Assembly: GCF_001969445.1 (NCBI RefSeq)
Contig: NZ_CP017297.1
Location: 2,232,001-2,296,000 of the forward strand
Origin: Brachybacterium sp. P6-10-X1
GTDB lineage: Bacteria > Actinomycetota > Actinomycetes > Actinomycetales > Dermabacteraceae
Reading direction: 5' to 3'
DNA length: 64,000 nucleotides
This document shows, piece by piece, positions 42,176-49,999 of the stretch. Both the position numbers and the translations under genes were made by a program. The notes under the pieces were generated by a model. That model saw nothing but the letters and a program-made list of their open reading frames with translations. It was not told the origin of the DNA and did no database searches. How positions within the stretch are numbered: position 1 is the stretch's first letter; each line of letters opens with the position of its first letter.

Positions 42176-43081
42176 ATGTCCGCACAGCACGAGACGATCA
42201 CCCCCACCACGATCTGGTTCGACTCCGAGGGGGTGCGCTGCGCGGGTCAGCTCTATCGACCACCGAACCCTGCCGGCGCACCTCCGCTGGTGGTGATGTG
42301 CCATGGCGTCGGCGGGACCGCTGCCCGTCTCCGCAGGCAGGCGAGCTCCCTCGCCGAGGCCGGGTTCGCAGCGCTGGCCATCGATTACCGAGGCTGGGGT
42401 GACAGCGACGGCACACCGCGTCACGTGCTGGATCTGGCAGGCCGGCGCAAGGACCTGCGCAGCGCGATCACGTCGGCCCGCCGGCTGGAGGGCGTCGACA
42501 CCGACCGGATCGCCCTGTGGGGCGTCTCCCTCGGCGGTGCCCACGTCGTGCACCTCGCCTCCGAGGGCGCTGCGATCTGCGGCGTGATCGCGCAGGTGCC
42601 GTTCAACGGATTCCCGCGCAGGGTCGAGGGCCGCGGCCCGCGGCAGACCCTCCGGCTCCTGGCCGCGATCACACGGGACCGGCTGCGGCGCCGCCGCGGG
42701 AAGGGTCCGCACTACATCCCGATGGTCGGCCGACCCGGCGAGCTCGCCCTGGTCACGTCCGCGGACGCGGCCCAGCACGTGGAATCGCTGGGCGCGGAGG
42801 AGGGCGCACCGAGTGTCATCGCCCCGGGCGGCGTGCTCGACATGATCCGCTATCGGCCCAGCGACCTCGCCCACCGGATCAGGGTCCCCCTGCTGGTGTG
42901 CGTGGCCGCCTACGACACCGAGACGCCACCCGAGCTCGCCGCGCAGCTCGCCGGGCGCGCGCCGCACGGTCGGCTGCGGTCGTATCCCGCGACCCACATG
43001 GACTTCTACGGCGACCCGGATCTGTGGTCGCGCGTGGTCGGTGACCAGGTGGTGTTCCTGCGCGAATGCTTCGAGGGGTGA
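42176..43081 (+). CDS. Alpha/beta hydrolase
   Basis: The 301-residue enzyme has an oxyanion strand VVMCHGVGG, nucleophile elbow GVSLGG, a late acid in VAAYDTETPP and the His in YPATHMDFY, the full catalytic triad. The fold resembles DUF1100/dienelactone-type and BAAT-like hydrolases that act on small esters. No signal peptide is present. A GGAGCAGGAGACG ribosome region precedes the ATG. Confidence 0.87.
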   Translation: MSAQHETITPTTIWFDSEGVRCAGQLYRPPNPAGAPPLVVMCHGVGGTAARLRRQASSLAEAGFAALAIDYRGWGDSDGTPRHVLDLAGRRKDLRSAITSARRLEGVDTDRIALWGVSLGGAHVVHLASEGAAICGVIAQVPFNGFPRRVEGRGPRQTLRLLAAITRDRLRRRRGKGPHYIPMVGRPGELALVTSADAAQHVESLGAEEGAPSVIAPGGVLDMIRYRPSDLAHRIRVPLLVCVAAYDTETPPELAAQLAGRAPHGRLRSYPATHMDFYGDPDLWSRVVGDQVVFLRECFEG

Positions 43082-43355
43082 GGGTGTCGCCCCAGCCGCG
43101 CTCGGACGGCGCCCCGTGACCTCCTCGGGCACCGGCTCCGGGGCACGCTGCCGTCGGGCCGCATCCGGTGGCGCCATGCCAGCAGCCACAGCCGAGACGG
43201 AGCCGAGACGGAGGGGACCTGCTCACCGAGCGCCCGTGGATTCGAGGCCCCCACCGGCACGGCCGTCGACCCGTCACACCCCGTCGACCGGAACACGCCC
43301 TCCGTCGGCTCCCCGCACGACGAGAGTTCGCTCGCCGAACGGGATCGCCGCCTCC

Positions 43356-43361
43356 TACTCT
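43356..43361 (+). promoter_or_regulatory. -10 box TACTCT for leaderless methyltransferase gene
   Basis: TACTCT is followed by 6 bases and GTG at 43368. Confidence 0.5.
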
Positions 43362-43367
43362 CGACCC

Positions 43368-44126
43368 GTGACCTCCGAGCCCGCCGCTCCCCCACCCCGT
43401 GCCGCCCCCGATGCCCTGTACTCGGACCCGCGCCTCGCGGCCTGCTACGACACCTTCGACGGCGAGCGTGACGACCTCGACCACTACGAGGCGATCCTCG
43501 CCGAGCTGGACGCAGGCTCCGTGATCGATGTCGGGTGCGGAACGGGAGCGCTGGCCGTGCGGCTCGCGGCCTCGGGCCTCGACGTCACGGGGGTCGACCC
43601 CGCCGCGGCCTCCCTCGAGGTGGCGCGCAGCAAACCGTCGGCCGAGATCGTGCGTTGGATCCACGGCACCGCCGAGGACCTCCCCGAGCTCGGGGCCGAT
43701 GCCGCGGTGATGACCGGGAACGTGGCGCAGGTGTTCACGACCGACGAGGCCTGGTCACGCACCCTGCAGCGGATCCGTGCCACGCTGCGTCGGGGCGGGC
43801 ACCTGGTGTTCGAGTCCCGTCGGCCCGAGCGTCGCGCCTGGGAGGAGTGGCAGGCCGAGACGGCTCAGCAGGCGTGGGACGTGCCGGGCACGGGTCGGGT
43901 CATCTCCCGCCCTACTCGCTTCGAGGTCGACCTCCCGCTGGTCACCTTCGCCGATGAGTTCACCTTCCTCGACGGTGCGACGCGCACCTCGACCACCACG
44001 CTGCGCTTCCGGGAGGAGCACGAGCTGCGCTCCTCCGTGGAGGCAGCGCGCTTCACCATCGTGGAGATCCGGCAGGCCCCGGACCGCCCGGGCCGCGAGT
44101 TCGTGGTGATCGCCCGGGCGATCTGA
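43368..44126 (+). CDS. Class I SAM-dependent methyltransferase
   Basis: The 252-residue protein has motif I VIDVGCGTGALAVRLA, the acidic residue in VTGVDPAAAS, and GTAEDLPEL for the adenine pocket, followed by a C-terminal beta domain (STTTLRFREEHEL). It resembles small-molecule methyltransferases of unknown substrate. The GTG at 43368 is chosen because of TACTCT 6 bases upstream; the long frame before it is Arg/Pro rich and does not match the family. Confidence 0.87.
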   Translation: MTSEPAAPPPRAAPDALYSDPRLAACYDTFDGERDDLDHYEAILAELDAGSVIDVGCGTGALAVRLAASGLDVTGVDPAAASLEVARSKPSAEIVRWIHGTAEDLPELGADAAVMTGNVAQVFTTDEAWSRTLQRIRATLRRGGHLVFESRRPERRAWEEWQAETAQQAWDVPGTGRVISRPTRFEVDLPLVTFADEFTFLDGATRTSTTTLRFREEHELRSSVEAARFTIVEIRQAPDRPGREFVVIARAI

Positions 44127-44191
44127 CGAGCTCCGCGCGGGGCCCACTCTGCCTGGGGCGCGCGGGCCGCGAGAGGACTGCACAGCCCGCA

Positions 44192-44205
44192 CGGCCGATC
44201 GGCCG
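44192..44205. terminator. Candidate hairpin between convergent genes
   Basis: CGGCCGATCGGCCG is a perfect 14-bp palindrome, about 65 bases after the methyltransferase stop and before the SRPBCC stop on the other strand. It has no U-tract, so this is a weak terminator candidate. Confidence 0.3.
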
Positions 44206-44270
44206 GGCACGCTCCCTACCGGACCCGCCTCCCCGGACGTCAGGCATCCCCCCCCAGGTCAGGCCCCTGG

Positions 44271-44936
44271 TCAGCCCTGCTGCTCGGTGCCGGTGTAGAA
44301 CCCGTACGTGGCGTCGGCCCGCTGCTGGGCGACGTCGGCGTCCTCACCGGAGGCGGTGTGGGCCACGGCCCAGCCGTCGGCCGCCCCGCGATAGAAGGAC
44401 GTGCCCTCCTCCGTGACCGCCCAGGCCTCGGCCTCGGAGGGGGCCAGCGAGCCGTCGGTCGCCCCGAGATGGAGGGCGAGGCCCAACAGTCCGCCGTCCC
44501 AGCCGACGCCGGTGGCGCCGGGCCCGAAGGTCTCCCACATCTCGGCGGGGATGTCCTCGGTGTGGCTGACGTGCTCGAGCTCGAAGCGGGTGGTCTGCTC
44601 CCCGTCCGCGGCCAGGCGCACGGTCACCCACGAGACCGCGCCCATCATCTCCCAGGTGACGCGGTACTCGGCCGCGCCGTCGGCGGGCGGTTCGCAGACG
44701 AGGATCTCGCCGCCGGCGTTGCCCTCGAACTGGTAGCGGCCGCCGAGGCGGAGGTCGCCGCTGATCGGCAGGAACCAGCGCGGGATCCGCTCGGCGGAGG
44801 TGACGGCGTCCCAGACGTCGTCGATCGCGGCGGGGTAGGTCTGTTCGAGGCTCTGGACGTGCGAGGGCTCGCCGTCGACCTCCTCGGTGCGGTAGCTGCG
44901 GCTGACGGATGCGAGCTGGGTGGGGACGTCGACCAT
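44271..44936 (-). CDS. SRPBCC/AHSA1 domain protein
   Basis: The 221-residue protein has the AHSA1/START-like pattern YPAAIDDVWDAVTSAERIPR, LGGRYQFEGNAGGEILVCEP and GWDGGLLGLALHL. These small-ligand-binding proteins often pair with ArsR regulators, as here: the ATG is one base after the ArsR stop. The ligand is unknown. Confidence 0.88.
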   Translation of the reverse strand: MVDVPTQLASVSRSYRTEEVDGEPSHVQSLEQTYPAAIDDVWDAVTSAERIPRWFLPISGDLRLGGRYQFEGNAGGEILVCEPPADGAAEYRVTWEMMGAVSWVTVRLAADGEQTTRFELEHVSHTEDIPAEMWETFGPGATGVGWDGGLLGLALHLGATDGSLAPSEAEAWAVTEEGTSFYRGAADGWAVAHTASGEDADVAQQRADATYGFYTGTEQQG

Positions 44937-44937
44937 G

Positions 44938-45387
44938 TCAGGTCTCCTTCGCGGTGTTGGTGGTGGGTGGGTGTCGTCGATGGTGGGTGGAAGTCGTCGA
45001 GGTGGGTGGACCGTGCGGCGCCGGCGACGACCCCGCTGCGTCGGACTCCAGCTGGGCCGACAGGCGGCGCTGCCGCTTCCCGCGGGCGAGCTCGGTGCCC
45101 AGGGCATCGAGCGCCGGCAGCCAGAACCTCTCGAAAGGGCTCAGCCAGTCGCGGGCCTCCCGAGGCCCGCGGGGGTCGACCGCGTACAGGCGGCGCCTGC
45201 CCTCCGGCCGGACGAGGGCGAAACCGTGCTCCCGCAGGACACGGAGATGCTGGGAGACCGCCGGTTGGCTGATCCCGAACTCCTCCTGCACCGCCGCGCC
45301 GATCTCGCCCGCACTGAGCTCCCCGTCGGCGAGGAGTTCGAGAATCCTGCGCCGCACCGGGTCACCCAGGACGTCGAGAGCGTGCAC
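44938..45387 (-). CDS. ArsR-type transcriptional regulator
   Basis: The 149-residue protein has the ArsR winged helix (ALDVLGDPVRRRILELLADG, then FGISQPAVSQHLRVLREHG and RRRLYAVDP). No metal-binding Cys motif is visible, as in the SdpR/YczG-like regulators that pair with SRPBCC genes. The C-terminal ~35 residues are Ser/Thr/His rich. The GTG start has AAGGA upstream. It likely represses its own operon through the palindrome at 45409. Confidence 0.9.
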   Translation of the reverse strand: MHALDVLGDPVRRRILELLADGELSAGEIGAAVQEEFGISQPAVSQHLRVLREHGFALVRPEGRRRLYAVDPRGPREARDWLSPFERFWLPALDALGTELARGKRQRRLSAQLESDAAGSSPAPHGPPTSTTSTHHRRHPPTTNTAKET

Positions 45388-45408
45388 GAGACCATCCTTG
45401 CGTCCACG

Positions 45409-45418
45409 CTTATATAAG
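45409..45418. promoter_or_regulatory. Palindrome CTTATATAAG in ArsR promoter
   Basis: The perfect 10-bp AT-rich palindrome stands out in this GC-rich DNA. It includes the likely -10 (TATAAG) and overlaps a TTGAC sequence on the minus strand, about 22 bases before the ArsR GTG. It is a good candidate for the ArsR binding site. Confidence 0.55.
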
Positions 45419-45468
45419 TCAAGGGTGATTCGACCGGGTGGCGAGGGCGGCAGGGGCGCTGGCTCCGC

Positions 45469-45517
45469 ATCGTCGACCGTGCCCGATCGTCGACCATGCC
45501 CGATCGTCGATCGGGGC
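45469..45517. repeat. 17-bp tandem repeat, about three copies
   Basis: ATCGTCGACC(G/A)TGCCCG repeats at 45469 and 45486, with a third degenerate copy at 45503. It lies just after the permease stop and contains CGATCG palindromes, so it could also act in termination. Confidence 0.7.
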
Positions 45518-45519
45518 GG

Positions 45520-46926
45520 TCAGGTCCTGCTCCGCCGCACCGCGAGCACGATGCCCCGGTAGGCGAGACCGATCGCGACCAGCCCCAGGCCCGCCACGAT
45601 GGAGCGCCCGGGCAGGGCCGCGACCAGGACCAGACAGCCCACCAGACCCACCACCTGCAGGAACCGCGGATACAGACGCCACTGCCCCGCCTGGGTGAAC
45701 GCGGCGAGGTTCGCGACCGCGTAGTACAGCAGCACTCCGAAGGCCGAGGCCGCGATCGCGACCAGCGTGTCGGAGGCCAGCAGCACCAGGGCCAGCACGG
45801 CCAGAGCGGCCACGATCTCGGCGCGCTGCGGCACCGCGTAGCGGTTGCTGGAGCGCGAGAGGTATCGGGGCAGGTCTCCCCCGCGCGCCATGGCGAGGAC
45901 GGTGCGGGAGACGCCGGCGATCAGGGCCAGCAGCGCCCCGGCCGCCGCGGCGACCGCCCCGATGGTGATGATCGCGTGCCAGACCCCTCCGGCCTCGACC
46001 GATTCCAGGGCGGTCAGGAACGGGGCCGGTCCCCATCCCTGGCCGCCGGGAGCAGGGCCGACGAACACGAGCAGGATCGACAGCGTCAGGTACAGCGCGC
46101 AGACCGCGGCCAGGGCGACCAGGATCGCACGGGGAATGGTGCGGCGGGGTTCGATGACCTCCTCACCGAGGGTGGCCACGCGGGCATAGCCGGCGAAGGC
46201 GAAGAACATGATCGCGGCGGCCTGGAGCACGGCGAGCGCGATCGCGACGGTGCCGCCGGACCCGGCGCCGAGCACCCCGGCGAGGCCGCCGTCCCACAGA
46301 CCGGTGCGCTGGCCGGCGAGGGGCCCGGGGATGGCCGAGAGATGGGTGAGTCCGGCGTCGCCATCGGTGGAGTCGAGGCCCTCGGTCGGCTCGATCGGGG
46401 TCGCGGCGAGGCCGACGACCAGGCGCCCTGCGGTCAGCACGAGCGCTGCGATCGCCACGGTGACCAGGATCCGGGCGAGCGCCGCGGTGCGCGTGATGCC
46501 CACGAGGTTCACCGCCGTCAGGGCGATCACGACGACGGCGGCGACCAGGCGCTGGGCCGGTTCGGGCACCAGGTACGCGGCGACCACGAGGGCCATCGCG
46601 GCGCAGGAGGCGATCTTGCCGATCACGAAGCACCAGCCGGCGAGGAAGCCCCACCAGGGACCGAGCTGCTGATTGGCGAAGTGATACGTGCCGCCGGAGG
46701 ACGGGTGCTGGGCGGCCAGCTGCGCGGTCGAGGTGGCGTTGCCCAGGGCGACGACGGCGGCGATCAGCACGGCCAGCGGTGCCAGGGTGCCCACCAGGTC
46801 CTGTGCGGCGCCGAGGGAGACGAAGGCGCCGGCCCCGATCATCGAGGCGAGCCCGATGACGACGGCATCCCCGAGGCGCAGGCGACGGGCGAGGGCCCCG
46901 GAGGCGGGGCCGAGGGAGGTGCTCAT
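45520..46926 (-). CDS. APC family amino acid permease
   Basis: The 468-residue protein has about twelve helices and begins LRLGDAVVIGLASMIGAGAFVSLG, the unwound helix 1 motif of APC transporters, followed by HPSSGGTYHFANQQLGPWWGFLAG. It also has FFAFAGYARVATLGEEVIEPRR, the conserved F-GYE-like helix 6 region. It likely imports or exchanges an amino acid. Its gene starts 60 bases after the nuclease stop. Confidence 0.9.
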   Translation of the reverse strand: MSTSLGPASGALARRLRLGDAVVIGLASMIGAGAFVSLGAAQDLVGTLAPLAVLIAAVVALGNATSTAQLAAQHPSSGGTYHFANQQLGPWWGFLAGWCFVIGKIASCAAMALVVAAYLVPEPAQRLVAAVVVIALTAVNLVGITRTAALARILVTVAIAALVLTAGRLVVGLAATPIEPTEGLDSTDGDAGLTHLSAIPGPLAGQRTGLWDGGLAGVLGAGSGGTVAIALAVLQAAAIMFFAFAGYARVATLGEEVIEPRRTIPRAILVALAAVCALYLTLSILLVFVGPAPGGQGWGPAPFLTALESVEAGGVWHAIITIGAVAAAAGALLALIAGVSRTVLAMARGGDLPRYLSRSSNRYAVPQRAEIVAALAVLALVLLASDTLVAIAASAFGVLLYYAVANLAAFTQAGQWRLYPRFLQVVGLVGCLVLVAALPGRSIVAGLGLVAIGLAYRGIVLAVRRSRT

Positions 46927-46986
46927 GGAACCATTCTCAGGCAGGGATCGGGGAGATGGCCACGGAGCTCGTCCCTCGGCCTCGAC

Positions 46987-49746
46987 TCAGCCGTTGCGGC
47001 CGGAGCCATGGCCGATGCCGCTGTTGCTGCCCGGACCGGAGCCGTTGTCGTTGCCCGGGCCGCGGTTGTCGTTCTCGCGCGGGCCGTGGCCATGGCCGTT
47101 GCCGTGGCCCTTTCCGGGATGCTCTTCGCCCTGGCCGGGATGCCCGTCGCCCTCGTCAGCCCCGTCGTCCTCGCCGCCGGAGCCGTCCTCGGGGAAGCCG
47201 GCGTCCAGGCCCACGATCATCGGATCGTGGTCGGAGGAGCCGAACACCCCGTCCTCGTAGAGGTCGGTGGCGTTGTTGTGGTAGCGCGAGTACTGGGTCA
47301 TCACGGACTCGGGGCCGTTGATCTGCCAATCCGTCGCGCCGGTGACCCGCTCGGCGCCATCCGCATCGGCGAGCACGTGGTCCAGCGAGCCGACCATGCC
47401 GCCATAGCTGTAGGACCAGCCCTCCGGGTCGTAGGTGTCCCCGAGGTCCGCGTAGCCCTGCTCGTAGAACAGCTGCAGCGGCTCCTCCTGGGTGTAGGCG
47501 TTGAAGTCGCCGCCATGGAAGACATCCTGGACCCCGAGCTCGTCGGCCGTGGCCTCGCTCCAGGTCAGCAGCGCCTCGGCCTGCTGCAGACGCGACGTGC
47601 GGGCGTTGCCCTGGACCGGGTCGTCCTCGAGATCGGCATCCTCCGCGTCCTCGGATCCCTTGGACTTGAAGTGGTTGATGGTGAAGAAGAACGGCTCGCC
47701 CTCGACCTGCTCGTCGCCGCTGCCGTCGACCGGCACGAACACCTGCCCGATCGGCTCGCGGGCGTTGTCGAACGCCTCGTCACCGGCCAGGATGTGCACC
47801 TCGCCGGAGGGCTTCACCGCCGCGGGCCGGTAGATGATCGCGTTGGTGATCGCGTCCTGGCCGCCGTCCAGTCCCTGGGCGGCGTAGGCGTCACCGGTGG
47901 GCACGTAGTCCCAGGTGCCCTTACCGTCGCGCTCGTTCAGCGCGGCGACCAGGGTGGCGGTCGCCTCGTCAGGCGTCTCCCCGAGGCGGGCGGAGTTCTC
48001 GATCTCGGTCAGTCCCACCACCTCGGCGCCGGTGCCCGAGACGGCCTCGACGATCTTGGTCTGCTGACGCTCGAGGTCGTCGGCTCCCCAGGCGCCGCGC
48101 AGGTCGCAGCCGCCGCGCACGGAGGTGCCCTCGCCGTCCATGGTGGTGTAGGGCTCACAGCCGGGGGTGTCCTCCCCGAGGGTGGTGAAGTAGTTCAGCA
48201 CGTTGAAGGTGGAGATCTGCAGGTCACCGCCGACCTCGTCGGGAGCGTCCTCGCGAGTGTCCTCGAAGTCCACGCCGTCGGTGCCGGCCCCGCTCCACGG
48301 GGTGGTGGTGTTCAGCCGCCACTGGTCGAAGGAGCAGGAGACCACGACGGGGTCGGTGAAGCGGGCGGCCGCGCCGACGCGCACCGGCTCCGTCGTGGTG
48401 AGCCAGCTCATGGGCTGTTCGGGGTTCTCGGCGAAGTTCGTGGTGCGGCCGTCGTCCAGCAGCACGAGGTTCTGCGCCTGCTGCTCGTAGTAGGCGGTGG
48501 CCTCCGGGCCGGGGGCCATGATGTCCCCGGCCTGCTGCAGAGGCTGGTCGCCGATGGCCAGGCCCACCTCGCCATACCGGTTGGTGGCGTACACGTCGGT
48601 GACGGTGAAGTCGCCCTCGCCGGGCAGGTACAGCATGTGCTCGAGGCTCTCGCGCCGGGCCTCGTCGGTGGGGAAGTCACCCTCGAGGGTGACCGGCCGG
48701 ACCGTCTCGAGCGGCTCGGTGAGCTTCTCCAGGCCGTCGGCGCCGACGGAGACCTGGGTGGAGCCGTGGTACTCGGAGACCTCGCCGGTCACGCGCACGG
48801 AGTCGCCGATGCTGACCTCGGCGGAGGTCTCCGGGGAGTACACGAACAGCGCGGTGGATCCCTCATGGGAGGAAAGGTCCACCTCTCCCCCGGTGCCGCC
48901 GGTCTGGATGACATAGCCGTCCAGGCCGCCGTCGGCGTAGACCGCGGTGACCATGCCCTCGGTGATCACGGAGGTGCCGTCCAGGGGGCTCGCGGCGCCG
49001 GTGCCCTGGATCTCGGCGATCGTCGCGGCGGTGGGGTCGGCCGGCGGGTCCTCGGGATCGCCCGGGTCACCGGGGTCGCCGGGGTCGGTCGGCTCGGCGC
49101 CGGAGGGCGTGGGGGTGGGCTCCCCGGCGACGAAGTCGGTGGAGTTCTCGCCGGTGGCCTCGACGCGGGAGACGGAGGTGGCATTGGTGGTCGCGGGCGC
49201 GGGCGCTCCGCCGGAGAACGTGACGGCCTCTCCCCAGCCGATGAGGTCGACCACGGCCGGGTCCTCAGCGCAGGTGGCGCCGTGGCACGCGAGCTCACCC
49301 TCGGCGTCGGACAGGGCGAACACTCCGCCGGAGCCGGAGGCGTTGATGCCGCCGACGAGGTCGGCCTCGGGCAGGGGGTCACCGTTGCCGTTGCCGTCGG
49401 CGAGCTCGATGAGGAAGGTGCCCCCGGCCGGGACGGCGCCTTCCAGAGGGAGAGTGTTGTGGAAGCTGCCGGTCTTCGAGGCGTACTGCAGCGACCAGCC
49501 GTCCAGGGAGAGGTCCTCACCGCTGGTGTTGCGCAGCTCGACGAAGTCGTTCTGCACCGTGGCGCCGGAGTTGCCGCCCCCGCCGTACACCTCGTTGATC
49601 TGCAGGTCGCCGGGGGTGACCACGGCGGCCTGGGCGGAGGGGACGAGGCCGGGGGTGAGGCTGATGCCGAGGGCGAGCGCTGCGGCCGCGGACCCGACGC
49701 GGGCCAGATGCGTGCGCAGCGCGGCGCCGTGGGTGGGGGTGCTCAT
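46987..49746 (-). CDS. Secreted ExeM/NucH-type endonuclease with lamin-tail domain
   Basis: The 919-residue protein has a signal peptide ending SAQA, then a lamin-tail domain (LQINEVYGGGGNSGATVQND), an OB-fold-like segment (GDSVRVTGEVSEYHGSTQVS) and a C-terminal DNase I-like endonuclease/exonuclease/phosphatase domain with ISTFNVLNYF, GLTEIENS, NHFKSKGS, GGDFNAY and SSDHDP. It ends in a Gly/Asn/His-rich tail with no sorting signal, so it should be released. Such enzymes degrade extracellular DNA for nutrients or biofilm turnover. Confidence 0.9.
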   Translation of the reverse strand: MSTPTHGAALRTHLARVGSAAAALALGISLTPGLVPSAQAAVVTPGDLQINEVYGGGGNSGATVQNDFVELRNTSGEDLSLDGWSLQYASKTGSFHNTLPLEGAVPAGGTFLIELADGNGNGDPLPEADLVGGINASGSGGVFALSDAEGELACHGATCAEDPAVVDLIGWGEAVTFSGGAPAPATTNATSVSRVEATGENSTDFVAGEPTPTPSGAEPTDPGDPGDPGDPEDPPADPTAATIAEIQGTGAASPLDGTSVITEGMVTAVYADGGLDGYVIQTGGTGGEVDLSSHEGSTALFVYSPETSAEVSIGDSVRVTGEVSEYHGSTQVSVGADGLEKLTEPLETVRPVTLEGDFPTDEARRESLEHMLYLPGEGDFTVTDVYATNRYGEVGLAIGDQPLQQAGDIMAPGPEATAYYEQQAQNLVLLDDGRTTNFAENPEQPMSWLTTTEPVRVGAAARFTDPVVVSCSFDQWRLNTTTPWSGAGTDGVDFEDTREDAPDEVGGDLQISTFNVLNYFTTLGEDTPGCEPYTTMDGEGTSVRGGCDLRGAWGADDLERQQTKIVEAVSGTGAEVVGLTEIENSARLGETPDEATATLVAALNERDGKGTWDYVPTGDAYAAQGLDGGQDAITNAIIYRPAAVKPSGEVHILAGDEAFDNAREPIGQVFVPVDGSGDEQVEGEPFFFTINHFKSKGSEDAEDADLEDDPVQGNARTSRLQQAEALLTWSEATADELGVQDVFHGGDFNAYTQEEPLQLFYEQGYADLGDTYDPEGWSYSYGGMVGSLDHVLADADGAERVTGATDWQINGPESVMTQYSRYHNNATDLYEDGVFGSSDHDPMIVGLDAGFPEDGSGGEDDGADEGDGHPGQGEEHPGKGHGNGHGHGPRENDNRGPGNDNGSGPGSNSGIGHGSGRNG

Positions 49747-49915
49747 CGCGGGGGACTCCTGGGATGGGGATGGGGTGAGTCTGCTGCGGGGGTCCGACGG
49801 ACGGGGCGGATCTCGCCCCGGTCCAGCGGTCGTGGGGCCGTCGTACGGCCGTCGTGAGGTGATCGTCCGGTGATCGCGCTGCGGTGATCTCGCGGTCGTC
49901 GGTCGGTCGTGCGTC

Positions 49916-49974
49916 TCGAGTGCGACCTCCGGGACGTCTCAGCTGCGGCGAAGGGTTCCGGACGTCGCACTCGA
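49916..49974. repeat. Long imperfect hairpin between nuclease and 5'-nucleotidase genes
   Basis: Arms TCGAGTGCGACCTCCGG (49916-49932) and CCGGACGTCGCACTCGA (49958-49974) match at 16 of 17 positions around a 25-base loop. It lies 26 bases after the 5'-nucleotidase stop. It may be a terminator or an extragenic palindrome. Confidence 0.6.
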
Positions 49975-49999
49975 TGAGCGGGAAGGCTGTCCGGGTGGT

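Noticed and set aside
45496..49857. A 1453-codon open frame on the plus strand
   Set aside because: It is antisense to both the permease and the secreted nuclease genes and has no signal, motif or start context.
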